From Halobacillus karajensis (GTDB lineage Bacteria > Bacillota > Bacilli > Bacillales > Halobacillaceae): a stretch of DNA of 64,000 nt. The notes beneath the pieces were generated by a model that was given only the letters and a program-made list of their open reading frames with translations, did no database searches and was not told the DNA's origin. The stretch spans positions 124,001 to 188,000 of the forward strand of contig NZ_FNWW01000004.1 of NCBI RefSeq assembly GCF_900108515.1, written 5' to 3'. The position numbers were made by a program, and so were the translations under genes. The stretch's first letter is position 1. Each line of letters begins with the position of its first letter. This document shows positions 34,279-43,519 of the stretch, in pieces.

Positions 34279-35757
34279 TTGTTTGAAGGTGCTTTATTTT
34301 TGCTTATTTTAGGAGTTATAGGTGTGGTAGCTCTTGTGGGGGGAATTATTACATTTATCGTTTTTCGATTGCGTTATAAAACAGCAAGCTCGAATGAAGC
34401 GTTAATTGTGACAGGGCCTAAGTTGGGAGATCCAGAACAAGAGAAGAATGTTTTCGAAGATGATAACGGCAGGTCCGTCAAAATCATCCGGGGCGGAGGT
34501 TACCGTTTACGAATGTTTCAGACGGCAACACCTATTGATTTGACATCATTTCAACTTCAAGTCAATTCTGAAAAAGCGTATACCAAGGAAGGAATCCCTG
34601 TCAGTGTTGAGAGTACTGCAGTAATCAGCATTGGCAGTGAGCTTGAGATTATGGCGAACTTTGCAGAGAAATTCCTTGGGAAAAAACAGAAAGAAAGAGA
34701 ATCAGAGCTTAAAGATGTATTGAATGGTCATTTGCGCTCAATCATTGCTTCTCTACCTATTGAGAAGATATATAATGACTTTAAAGAAGTAAATACTCAA
34801 GTGAAAAAGATTGCGGAGTCAGACCTTAAAGGAATGGGTTTTGAAATTACATCCTTTGCACTGAATGATGTAGAAGATGTGGATGTGGAAAATGGTTATA
34901 TTGATGCTTTAGGACGCCCGCATATTGCGGAAGTACAGAAAAAAGCGAACATGGCTGAGTCGGATGCAACGAAAGAAACTCGTATTTACCAGGCGAAAAA
35001 TGATCAGGAAGCTCAGAATGAGGAAAATCGTCGCCAAACAGCTATTGCCGCATCAAAAAAAGAAAAAGACATTAAGGAAGCGGAATTCCAAACCGAAACA
35101 AATCGTGCAAAAGCAAATGCTGATCAGGCCGGAGAGCTAGAAAGACAGAAGCTTGCTCAACAGATTAAGGAAGAAGAGTTGAAAGTTCAGTATATTGAAA
35201 AACAAAGGGCCGTTGAGCTTGAAGAAGAAGAGAATAAGCGTCGTCGTTCGATAGCTGATGCAGAAGCATATGAAGTAACGAAACGGGCTCAGGCGGAAGC
35301 GGATAATGAAAGAATCAAAGGGGAATCAGAAGCGGAAGTCATCCGACAGCGTGGTTTAGCGGAAGCTGAATCTAAAGAACGCATGGCTAAGGCTATGGAA
35401 CATTATGGGGAAGCGGCGATCATGGAAATGTTGATCAAAGTATTGCCTGAATATGCAGAAAAAGTATCTGCACCGATTAGTCAGATTAAAGATATGAAAG
35501 TCATCGACATGGGTGGAACTGACTCGCGCGGGGGATCTACAAAAGTAGCGAACAGCGTTACATCAACAATGCTCGGAATTCAGGAATCGTTGAAAGAAAC
35601 CACAGGAATGGATTTAAAAGCCATGCTGGAAAGTTATGTTTCAAGGGGAGCTGTTCACGATTTCGATGATCGTTCTACTGACCAAATGAAGGAAGCAGCC
35701 GCTGCTAAAGAAAACGAATCTCATGAAATTCAAGAGGATGTAAGGAAAGAAGAATAA
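34279..35757 (+). CDS. floT: Flotillin FloT (YuaG)
   Basis: Flotillin is a membrane-scaffold protein that organises membrane microdomains and affects fluidity. The 492-residue protein has an N-terminal membrane helix (about 4-30) and an SPFH/band-7 domain (about 35-230, with DVEDVDVENGYIDALGRPHIA near 195). A long Glu/Ala/Lys-rich coiled coil follows (about 215-380), then a C-terminal tail. Translation starts at TTG after AAAGGAG. In B. subtilis the NfeD-like gene yuaF directly precedes it; here there is none. A SigW-like promoter lies about 80 bases upstream. Confidence 0.94.
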   Translation: MFEGALFLLILGVIGVVALVGGIITFIVFRLRYKTASSNEALIVTGPKLGDPEQEKNVFEDDNGRSVKIIRGGGYRLRMFQTATPIDLTSFQLQVNSEKAYTKEGIPVSVESTAVISIGSELEIMANFAEKFLGKKQKERESELKDVLNGHLRSIIASLPIEKIYNDFKEVNTQVKKIAESDLKGMGFEITSFALNDVEDVDVENGYIDALGRPHIAEVQKKANMAESDATKETRIYQAKNDQEAQNEENRRQTAIAASKKEKDIKEAEFQTETNRAKANADQAGELERQKLAQQIKEEELKVQYIEKQRAVELEEEENKRRRSIADAEAYEVTKRAQAEADNERIKGESEAEVIRQRGLAEAESKERMAKAMEHYGEAAIMEMLIKVLPEYAEKVSAPISQIKDMKVIDMGGTDSRGGSTKVANSVTSTMLGIQESLKETTGMDLKAMLESYVSRGAVHDFDDRSTDQMKEAAAAKENESHEIQEDVRKEE

Positions 35758-35765
35758 ATGGAAGG

Positions 35766-35796
35766 CCTGCAGAAGGATCAAATCTGCAGGTTTTTT
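35766..35796 (+). terminator. Terminator after floT
   Basis: CCTGCAGA pairs with TCTGCAGG around a nine-base loop and is followed by TTTTTT. Confidence 0.88.
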
Positions 35797-35853
35797 AATA
35801 CAGAGGTTTAATGGTTATGATAGTGGGGGTACATAGGTTTCAGGCCTTAAAAA

Positions 35854-35870
35854 TTTACATGTGCTATACA
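35854..35870 (+). promoter_or_regulatory. Possible PhoP box upstream of the sulfolipid operon
   Basis: TTTACA-TGTGC-TATACA is a direct repeat with an 11-base period, like one PhoP dimer site (TTHAYA-N5-TTHAYA). A TTTAAT that could be a -10 lies about 12 bases downstream. Known PhoP-activated promoters usually have more repeats, so this is tentative. Confidence 0.35.
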
Positions 35871-36052
35871 TAGAACCAGCGGTTTAATAAAGAATTAATT
35901 GTTTCAAAATTAAATTAATGGTAAAGTCTAAATCGTAGAGACCTGACAGAATGACATCAAGGATAGTAGCTTGAGAACTTTTATAAACCTTATGGTACTG
36001 TCATAGAGTCATTCCATTAAGGATACGAGTATGTGATGTAACTAGGAGGTAG

Positions 36053-37204
<1,152 letters not shown>

Positions 37205-37217
37205 GGAGTTTTCCGCT

Positions 37218-38381
37218 TTGAAAATCGCCATTATTACAGAGACATTCCTCCCATCAACAGATGGAGTTGTAACTCGATTAAAAGAATCTATCAAATATTT
37301 ACGCAAACAAGAACATGAGGTCGTAGTCATTGCTCCAGATTTTGGTGTGACGGAATACGAAGGGGCGATCGTCGAAGGGGTTAAAACCACGAAAATGCCA
37401 TTTTACAGGTATCGAGAATTCAGTTTACCTCAGCGGCGGGTGAAAGAGTTGTTACAGAAACATAACCCAGACCTTGTTCATGTGGTTAATCCAGCTCTCG
37501 TCGGGGTTTCAGGTGTATATTATGCAGATAAACTGAATTATCCTTTAATTGCCTCTTACCACACCCATGTACCAAAATACCTGGATTATTACAGTTTATA
37601 CCCTTTTAAACCTTTGGTTTGGTGGTATTTCAGAAAGTTACACAATTATGCAGATGTGAACTTGTGTACGTCCAAAGCGATTAAAAAGGAATTAGATGAA
37701 AAAAACTTTCATAATGTCAGTGTGTGGGACAGAGGAGTAGCGGTTGATCATTATCATCCAAAACATAAAAATGAAGCCATGCGCAAGCGATTGACAGGTG
37801 GTAAAACAGCAAACAAACTGCTTATTTTTGTAGGAAGGCTGGCTCCTGAGAAGGAGATCCATAAAATAAGACCACTTTTGGAAAGACGGAATGATCTTTC
37901 CCTCGCTATTGTCGGAGATGGACCTGTAAAAAAAGAGTTGGAGGAGACATTCAAAGGGACAAATACCATATTCACAGGGCTTTTGCACGGAGAAGAATTA
38001 GCCCAGGCGTTTGCTTCTTCTGATGCCCTCATTTTTCCATCTGTGACCGAAACGCTTGGCCTCGTCATTTTGGAATCCATGGCATCCGGTTTACCTGTAA
38101 TCGCAGCAAAAAGTGGACCTACGATGGAACAAGTGGAGGATGGCAAAACAGGCTTATTATTTGAAAATGAAAATACAGAGAGTATGATCCAAGCTATTCA
38201 AAGACTAGAAGATGAAGGTTTATATCGAACTCTTTGCGAAAATGCTCGTGAAGAAGCTGAAAAGTACAGTTGGCAAAAACCATCCGAACAAATTCTCGAG
38301 TATTATTATCAAACACTAAAAGTCTATGAAGAGCAAACGGCTACCACTTCAAAAAAATCAAAGCTTAAAGTCACAGAGTAA
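37218..38381 (+). CDS. sqdX: GT4 glycosyltransferase, probable sulfoquinovosyl transferase SqdX
   Basis: This 387-residue GT-B fold, family 4 glycosyltransferase resembles SqdX/SQD2, which moves sulfoquinovose from UDP-sulfoquinovose to diacylglycerol at the membrane. The start IAIITETFLPSTDGVVTRL, the IIHVVNPA-like LVHVVNPALVGVSG (about 88) and ASYHTHVPKYLDYY (about 114) are SqdX-like. The donor site has FVGRLAPEKEI near residue 201 and SVTETLGLVILESMASGLPV near 275. Translation starts at TTG after AAGGAG. Operon partnership with sqdB supports the call; MgdA-type or other lipid glycosyltransferases are alternatives. Confidence 0.87.
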   Translation: MKIAIITETFLPSTDGVVTRLKESIKYLRKQEHEVVVIAPDFGVTEYEGAIVEGVKTTKMPFYRYREFSLPQRRVKELLQKHNPDLVHVVNPALVGVSGVYYADKLNYPLIASYHTHVPKYLDYYSLYPFKPLVWWYFRKLHNYADVNLCTSKAIKKELDEKNFHNVSVWDRGVAVDHYHPKHKNEAMRKRLTGGKTANKLLIFVGRLAPEKEIHKIRPLLERRNDLSLAIVGDGPVKKELEETFKGTNTIFTGLLHGEELAQAFASSDALIFPSVTETLGLVILESMASGLPVIAAKSGPTMEQVEDGKTGLLFENENTESMIQAIQRLEDEGLYRTLCENAREEAEKYSWQKPSEQILEYYYQTLKVYEEQTATTSKKSKLKVTE

Positions 38382-38398
38382 TCGCTCTGTGACTTTTT
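38367..38398 (+). terminator. Terminator after sqdX
   Basis: AAAGTCACAGAG pairs perfectly with CTCTGTGACTTT around a six-base loop and is followed by TTTCT. Confidence 0.92.
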
Positions 38399-38415
38399 CT
38401 TTGCGTATTAAAGCG

Positions 38416-38430
38416 ACTTAGTAGTAACTC
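38416..38430 (+). repeat. Dispersed short repeat, copy 1
   Basis: ACTTAGTAGTAACTC. Fourteen of these bases are the exact reverse complement of copy 4 (46769-46782), so the pair forms an inverted repeat 8.3 kb apart. Confidence 0.6.
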
Positions 38431-38457
38431 AAAATACATTATGATACACTAACCATC

Positions 38458-38471
38458 GGAACACACGTTCT
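38458..38471. promoter_or_regulatory. LexA-like box in the gene-free region
   Basis: GGAACACACGTTCT matches CGAACRNRYGTTCG at 12 of 14 positions. A TATGAT that could be a -10 lies about 15 bases upstream. No gene is seen downstream within 1 kb on the plus strand. Confidence 0.4.
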
Positions 38472-38509
38472 AAGCCTCATAAATACCACATTACCCTTCG
38501 ACATTCTTA

Positions 38510-38532
38510 CTTACAACTTAGTAGCAACTCCG
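38510..38532 (+). repeat. Dispersed short repeat, copy 2
   Basis: A 23-base element containing CTTAGTAGCAACTCCG. It is the reverse complement of copy 3 (44071-44093) with one mismatch. It carries C where copies 1 and 4 carry T. Confidence 0.65.
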
Positions 38533-39045
38533 AGACTAAAAATAAAAACAATCAACAAATCAAAACAAACGATTTTCCTTTAAATTCTATATAGGGAGTG
38601 TGGAAATAGCAACTAAAAGAAGGGGAGAGCCATCTCAACTTTTTATATTGCTGGTGATAGAGTAGATTTTAGAGTGTTTAACGTGAACGAATTGTTTTTG
38701 ATCATTCAGAAACACTGACCAGATAAAATGGATAACTTCTAAAGGTAGGTCCATACGAATAATAAAATAATGGTAATTCGTAATTTTTTGCAAATGTTTT
38801 ATAGCTTTGCACGGGAAGTTATGAATAGAAGTTATGGGTATAAGTAGAATTTATCTTAAATTCAAATTGGTCACGGGAACGGCAAGTATAAAGTGTAAAA
38901 GGAGATTACGCAGTAAATTAAGAAAGTAATAACATAACGTAGTATGTTCGCGGATCTATAATGTAACAATGATTAAACAGAATAAAAATTTGCTCATTCA
39001 TTAACATTAAAAAACAAAATCTATTCGCACATTTATATTTTTATA

Positions 39046-39088
39046 TTTCGTCTCAATATCTAAAGTATACTTTATTATTGAGACGAAA
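39046..39088. repeat. Near-perfect 43-base palindrome
   Basis: Arms TTTCGTCTCAATA and TATTGAGACGAAA pair over 13 bases. The middle contains a second palindrome, AAAGTATACTTT. Neither side has a clear U-tract, so it is not a standard terminator. Confidence 0.65.
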
Positions 39089-39304
39089 ACTCATCCCCAG
39101 AAATGACTCAGTATAATAAATATTATGTAAACTAAGATGTGAAATAAAATAAGCATAACTTTTTTTATTTTCTCCCCCTTCCTTCTTACATCTTGTTTCA
39201 GTTTGCTGTGATGATTTATGAAGAATCTATTGGACTTTAGGATAAACTAATTTATCAACGCCATAATTACAATGCATTCCACCTGCGAAGATATTCAAAT
39301 TCAG

Positions 39305-39357
39305 CTTAAATTTCCATGTTACGTATTTTCTTACTCCACAATACATGGAATTTTAAG
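39305..39357. repeat. Inverted repeat with 25-base loop
   Basis: CTTAAATTTCCATG pairs with CATGGAATTTTAAG with one mismatch. It lies about 150 bases before the YiiX-like gene. Confidence 0.55.
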
Positions 39358-39406
39358 TTATCTTCTTTGTTCATAATCGCTTATGCTTTCCATTCCTTAA
39401 CGGATG

Positions 39407-39420
39407 CGAACATACGTTCC
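39407..39420. promoter_or_regulatory. LexA (SOS) box upstream of the YiiX-like gene
   Basis: CGAACATACGTTCC matches CGAACRNRYGTTCG at 13 of 14 positions. It lies 87 bases before the start at 39507. A weak promoter (TTGGCA, 17 bases, TAATTT, 39433-39461) lies just downstream, so the box is upstream of, not inside, the candidate promoter. Confidence 0.55.
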
Positions 39421-39506
39421 AACCCCGTGTTTTTGGCATTTCATATAGTTGTGTTTAATTTTTATTGATCTAGGATCGTCATAGAAGAAAATAAAGGAAG
39501 ATTTAT

Positions 39507-40076
39507 ATGCAAAAATTACATTTATTATTGATTTCATTCATTATGGTGATTTTTTTTATTAAAGCTAAGAAGGTGTTTGCTCCAGTGCATCAAGAAAAAA
39601 GCCCTAAATATCCTCAATCAATGAGAACACTACTTCCAGGAGATTTGTTGTTTTCTCCTATCGGCCGAAAAGAATCACGTTACATAGGCCATGTAGGGAT
39701 TGTAAATAGCAATTACAAAGTCGTTCACTCCGTTCCTGCCGGGGTAATTCAGGATTGTCTTGAAGATTACTTCCAAAAGTTCTCAAAAATTAAGGTGCTT
39801 TCCCCTCTTGATAAAAAAGCAGGAAAAGCTGCTGGAGAATACGCTTTAAAACTACAATCGGTTCACTCTAAGGCAATGTATAAAATACGGACCCCTATAG
39901 GATATTCAAACCAATATCAATATTGCACTAAAATTGTTTGGCAGTCTTATTTTTATGGAGCAGGGATTAATCTTGGCGGATTGTCCATTACATCCAAATC
40001 CGTCCACCCTCTACGTATAAAAGACCGCCGGTATTTAATGCAAAAAGAGAACCCAAGCTCATCATTAGTTCATTGA
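39507..40076 (+). CDS. Secreted YiiX/NlpC-P60-like (permuted papain fold) protein
   Basis: This 189-residue protein has a signal peptide or membrane anchor (about residues 3-19). A domain resembling the permuted NlpC/P60 (YiiX/YebB-like) cysteine hydrolases follows. The pattern is PGDLLFSP near residue 48, then a His in IGHVGIV near 65, and the candidate catalytic Cys in YQYCTKIVWQSY near 133. Such proteins cut amide bonds in cell-wall peptides or lipid-linked substrates; the target here is unknown. A weak ribosome site (AAAGGAAG) precedes the ATG. A LexA box lies 87 bases upstream. It converges with the exonuclease gene over a shared hairpin. Confidence 0.72.
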   Translation: MQKLHLLLISFIMVIFFIKAKKVFAPVHQEKSPKYPQSMRTLLPGDLLFSPIGRKESRYIGHVGIVNSNYKVVHSVPAGVIQDCLEDYFQKFSKIKVLSPLDKKAGKAAGEYALKLQSVHSKAMYKIRTPIGYSNQYQYCTKIVWQSYFYGAGINLGGLSITSKSVHPLRIKDRRYLMQKENPSSSLVH

Positions 40077-40086
40077 TGAGCTTGGG
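40052..40086. terminator. Hairpin shared by converging genes
   Basis: CCCAAGCTCATCA pairs perfectly with TGATGAGCTTGGG. It spans both stop codons. On the minus strand it is followed by TTCTCTTTTT; on the plus strand there is no U-tract. Confidence 0.7.
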
Positions 40087-41000
40087 AAATATTGAAGAAA
40101 ATCGGATTCTGGAATAATTTCGATCGGGTATCCCTGACTGAGGAATGTTTCGACTTGTTCAAGCTTGCTTGTTTTATTACCCCTCATGTACTCTTTGAAG
40201 CTCTCTTCTCCAACAATAATAAAATTTGTTGTTGACTCAATGGAGGGCTGGAATTTAGCACCAAGATCTACTACTTTCTGAATAGCCTCCTCCCTTTTCA
40301 AGCTTTTCAATTTTCCTGTAAACACAATCGAAGCCTTGTAAAATGGATGCGCTGGGTCAAAGTGGTTTGTTGTAGCTGGATAAGCACTGCACTTTTCCTT
40401 CTTTACAGGTTTCTTATTATTCAAACGAGCAGGTTCATATCCATGTTCATACATGACCCCATTTGTAGTCCCCGTTTTATTGACTAAATCTCTTGAGTCT
40501 ACTGCCCCAAGTTCTTCTTTTGCACATAAGAATATATGAGCAGCTGCTCTTGCATCATCCAGGGCTTGGTGATGACGAAATGTAAAACCAAGGTAGGCCG
40601 ATACAACATTTAAATTGTATTTAGGTAAACTCCACGTTTTTTTAGATATGTTCAATGTACAGTTGTAAGCAAGCATGGGGTAAGGAAGGTGGTATTGATC
40701 CAAAACGGCCCGTAATACTCCCATATCAAACTTAGCATTATGGGAGATAATTAACCTGCCTTCTAACAAAGGCTTTATCTCTCGCTTCCAGAGTATATCG
40801 AATTCTTCAGCATCGGATACATCCTCTTGTGTAATTCCATGAACGCGAGTGTTCATAGGTGCGAAATAATTGTTCTTTGGCTTTATCAACTTATAGTATT
40901 CTCTAATTACTGAACCCTCTTTATATTCGATAAGGCCTATGGAACATACAGAAGCTCTTGAAGAATTAGCTGTCTCAAAATCCAGGGCTATAAAATTCAT
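40065..41000 (-). CDS. DnaQ-like 3'-5' exonuclease with C-terminal BRCT domain
   Basis: This 311-residue protein combines a DEDDh exonuclease domain (about 1-165) with a BRCT domain (about 220-300). The catalytic acids are in IALDFETANSS (residue 7 on), SHNAKFDMGVL (about 85-95) and HHQALDDARAAAHIF (about 146-160). The BRCT part has ASIVFTGKLKSLKREEAIQK and NFIIVGEES. Such proteins are thought to act in DNA repair or proofreading; the specific role is unknown. It is convergent with the YiiX-like gene. No LexA box was seen in its own upstream region. Confidence 0.9.
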   Translation of the reverse strand: MNFIALDFETANSSRASVCSIGLIEYKEGSVIREYYKLIKPKNNYFAPMNTRVHGITQEDVSDAEEFDILWKREIKPLLEGRLIISHNAKFDMGVLRAVLDQYHLPYPMLAYNCTLNISKKTWSLPKYNLNVVSAYLGFTFRHHQALDDARAAAHIFLCAKEELGAVDSRDLVNKTGTTNGVMYEHGYEPARLNNKKPVKKEKCSAYPATTNHFDPAHPFYKASIVFTGKLKSLKREEAIQKVVDLGAKFQPSIESTTNFIIVGEESFKEYMRGNKTSKLEQVETFLSQGYPIEIIPESDFLQYFPSSSMN

Positions 41001-41160
41001 ATATGACTCCTTTAGGTGTAGTTGTTTATTTCTATCATAAAGAAATCTTTTCTCATTCGTCCATTCTAAAGGCTTATACCAGATGATATTATTTTTATCC
41101 GATCATAACTGTATAAGCTATAAACGACTAGCGGACAATATACAAAAGGAGGAGTTGGAG

Positions 41161-41271
41161 ATGGCTTGCGATTATGCTAAATTACCGAAAGAACAGTTGA
41201 ACCGGGTGAAAGAGCTGGAGGAACAACTGAAAGTCGTTCTAATTGCTTACGATTCCAAATATAAAGATTAA
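41161..41271 (+). CDS. Small hypothetical protein, 36 residues
   Basis: A 36-residue ORF begins MACDYAKLPKEQLNRVKELE and ends DSKYKD. It has a strong ribosome site (AAAGGAGGAG) nine bases before the ATG and is followed at once by a clean terminator. Both strongly suggest a real expressed gene. The sequence is amphipathic, probably one helix, with no signal or membrane segment. I do not recognise the family. The frame extends upstream to 41083, but without a ribosome site. Confidence 0.65.
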   Translation: MACDYAKLPKEQLNRVKELEEQLKVVLIAYDSKYKD

Positions 41272-41306
41272 AGAAAGGGTGCCGTAAACGGGCACCTTCT
41301 TTCTTA
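41271..41306 (+). terminator. Terminator after the small ORF
   Basis: AAAGGGTGCC pairs with GGGCACCTTCTTT around GTAAAC and is followed by CTT. Beyond it, up to the nitroreductase terminator at 41596, nothing was recognised. Confidence 0.8.
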
Positions 41307-41595
41307 GAGCTTTATTACTTAGGCTTCGTGTTTTTATTCGTATTCGTATTTTCTTTCCATTTCCATATGATAATTTTGATAACTACGGAAGGAAAAAGTT
41401 AAATTTTTGGCCCACATTCTCGTTATAAGATCAAGTTTAACGTTAAATACGGACAGAAATAAACGAATACTCAATGATTACTTGTTAATCCAGCCCAACG
41501 ATAAACAAAAGAATAAGGGATCTTGCTCCACTTAAAAATCTAAACCAAGCCCCTAATAAGGTATAATTATCATCTAATATTCCCTGGACCACTAC

Positions 41596-41625
41596 AAAAA
41601 GCCCACCATTAATGGTGGGCTTTTT
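41596..41625. terminator. Terminator after the nitroreductase gene
   Basis: AAAAAGCCCACCATT pairs perfectly with AATGGTGGGCTTTTT. It begins two bases past the stop codon of the minus-strand gene. Confidence 0.88.
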
Positions 41626-41626
41626 G

Positions 41627-42181
41627 TTAGTTTTTATAAACGGTTAATTTATTTTCAATTGGTGTTCTGGATTTTTGCTTCGGTTGCTGATCAAAGAATC
41701 CCATGTGGATAAAACCTACAATCTTCTCCCCTGGTTTCACATCAAGGAGTTCCCTTACCTTTGGCTCGTGGATTTGTGGGTTCGTTTTCCAGCAAACTCC
41801 TAATTGCCTTTCCCAAGCAAGTAATTGGAAGTTTTGGAGCATGCTGCTGATAGCACCAAAATTTTCTTCCCATTGTTTTTGACGCGGATCTTCCTCCATG
41901 ACTGCAATTAAAAATGCTGCCGGCTGACTAAAATAATTTCGGCGATTTTCCTGCATCTCTCGCGGGAAGGTTTGGACAAGGGATTCTACAAATTCATCTT
42001 TTTCGTGAGTTGGAATATAGATAAATCTCCAAGGCTCCCGTAAACCATGAGTCGGTGCCCACCTTGCATCATCCAATAATTCCTTTATTAATTCAGTTGG
42101 TACTTCTTTATCTAAGTATCCACTCTTAATGGATCGGCGTTCACGAATAATTTTCGCAAGATCTGTTTTCGTTTGTTCCAT
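41627..42181 (-). CDS. Nitroreductase-family flavoprotein under Fur control
   Basis: This 184-residue FMN-dependent nitroreductase-fold protein has the FMN-binding RERRSIKSGYLDKEVP near residue 14 and DDARWAPTHGLREPWRFIYI near 37. LGVCWKTNP lies near 127 and the dimer-interface GFIHMGF near 155. Members reduce nitro compounds, quinones or flavins. A Fur box lies about 40 bases upstream and the next gene is a siderophore-binding protein. A role in iron release from siderophores or flavin reduction is therefore possible, but is inference. The ORF starts at a GTG three codons earlier; AGGTGAG spacing favours the ATG at 42181. Confidence 0.88.
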   Translation of the reverse strand: MEQTKTDLAKIIRERRSIKSGYLDKEVPTELIKELLDDARWAPTHGLREPWRFIYIPTHEKDEFVESLVQTFPREMQENRRNYFSQPAAFLIAVMEEDPRQKQWEENFGAISSMLQNFQLLAWERQLGVCWKTNPQIHEPKVRELLDVKPGEKIVGFIHMGFFDQQPKQKSRTPIENKLTVYKN

Positions 42182-42221
42182 ACCTCTCACCTACGTTATC
42201 AAAATATTTTATCTACGGTAA

Positions 42222-42236
42222 TGATAATCGTTCTCA
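42222..42236 (-). promoter_or_regulatory. Fur box upstream of the nitroreductase gene
   Basis: TGATAATCGTTCTCA matches the 7-1-7 Fur dyad TGATAATNATTATCA at all but two of the 14 specified positions. Confidence 0.65.
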
Positions 42237-42296
42237 TTGATTTTGTCAAGGTTTGGTGCTTTATAAACCCCTTCCATTGCCAAGAGCTATCATTAA

Positions 42297-43258
42297 TTAG
42301 TTCAGTTTAGCTGCAATTTCCTCAGCCAAACGTTCTGCAGAAAGAGGTCCTGCAAATGTACCCATATCACCTGGGAGCTGATATGTACGTTCTTTCTCAA
42401 CAAAATCCAGATTTGTCCAAGCAGGATTATCTGCAAGGTTGTCAAAAATAGGGTCATCTTCCTGGACAAGATAAAAGAAATGAGCATCTTGATAGTTTTG
42501 AAGAGCTTCAACATCAGAAGATATAAAGCCATAAACTTCTGGTTTTTCACTATTTACTGCATTTTCAATACCCATCTGGTTCAGTACACCTGCCACAAGT
42601 GAATTGTCAGTAAACAACCTCATTGTTGGTGTATTTTGCGCAGTGAAAGCCTGAGTGACTATAGCTTCGATTTCCTCGCTTTCGTTGATTTCTTGACCTA
42701 ATTTCATCATTTTATCTTCCAAAGTAGATATAAATTGAGAGGCTTTGTCTTTTTTCTTAAATATCTCTGCCATGATTTTAAATTCATTTTTCATGTGCTC
42801 ATATTGATCGCTGCACCTTCTTCAGAATAAGGAGCAAACATAATTGTAGGAGCAATCTCTTTTAATTGATCTTCAAATTCCTCATGGCGGTAGTCGGCCC
42901 CAATAATTAAATCAGGATTCAAACGTGAAATTGCTTCAAAATTAGGTTCAGAACGGGTCCCCACATCCACTACATCATCAGCAAGAGATTCTCCCGCATT
43001 CACCCATTTATTATACCCCTCTTTATCTGCGACACCAACAGGTTGAATTCCTAGTGGAAGTATATGTTCTACATAGGACCATTCCAAGACTACAACCCTC
43101 TTAGGGACTCCCTCTATCTCAACTTCGCCATTAGGGCCATCTATCGTTCTTATCTGCCCATTCTCTTCTGAACTTGTTTGTTCTTTTACTTCTTCACTAC
43201 CACAAGCAGCAGTTAATAATACGACTAATAATAAGGCAATCCATTGGCCCCACTTCAT
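42297..43258 (-). pseudogene. Frameshifted ferric-siderophore-binding lipoprotein
   Basis: Two consecutive frames make one substrate-binding protein of the FecB/YfiY type. The 5' frame (43258-42791) has a lipobox LLTAAC near residue 18, then GVPKRVVVLEWSYVEHILPL, and ends after SEEGA. The 3' frame (from 42794) begins MKNEFKIMAEIFKKKDKA and ends AERLAEEIAAKLN. In-frame sequence before that ATG (DQYEH) shows the frames were once joined; restoring one base near 42810 does so. The stop and start overlap (ATGA), so both halves might still be translated. No permease or ATPase genes adjoin. A strong promoter and Fur box precede it. Confidence 0.85.
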
Positions 43259-43285
43259 TACACATCCGTCCCTCCGCAATTAATT

Positions 43286-43340
43286 GATAAAGATTCTCAT
43301 TATCAATAATGAGTCTATCCAATTATTGATTGTCTGTCAA
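43286..43340 (-). promoter_or_regulatory. Promoter and strong Fur box of the siderophore-binding gene
   Basis: On the minus strand TTGACA (43340-43335), 17 bases, TAGACT (43317-43312). GATAAAGATTCTCATTATC (43286-43304) matches the 19-base Fur consensus GATAATGATTATCATTATC at 17 positions and covers the expected start of transcription. Confidence 0.85.
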
Positions 43341-43519
43341 TGAGAGGAATGATCAATTTTATAGGGGACACAAATGAAAAAGGTATATAAACGAAGAGGA
43401 ACCTAACTCACCACTCAACACTATGAGTCATGATGGATCAGATGATTTGGTCTTTAAAAGTTATGAACTGGTTTAATTTCGGTCATCCTATTAAAAGGAT
43501 ACGAATGGAGGGATAGGAA

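Larger units (their letters stand above)
38540..39500. other. AT-rich gene-free stretch of about 1 kb
   Basis: No frame in this stretch shows a convincing gene: there is no ORF with a ribosome site, a family motif or useful length. It holds the two palindromic structures and the LexA box listed separately, and a lone half-site GTATGTTCG near 38940. It could be decayed mobile DNA or a long regulatory region; the sequence does not decide. Confidence 0.6.

Noticed and set aside
41485-41592. A 35-codon minus-strand ORF with a hydrophobic end, next to the nitroreductase terminator
   Set aside because: It has no ribosome site before its GTG and no family resemblance, so chance is more likely.
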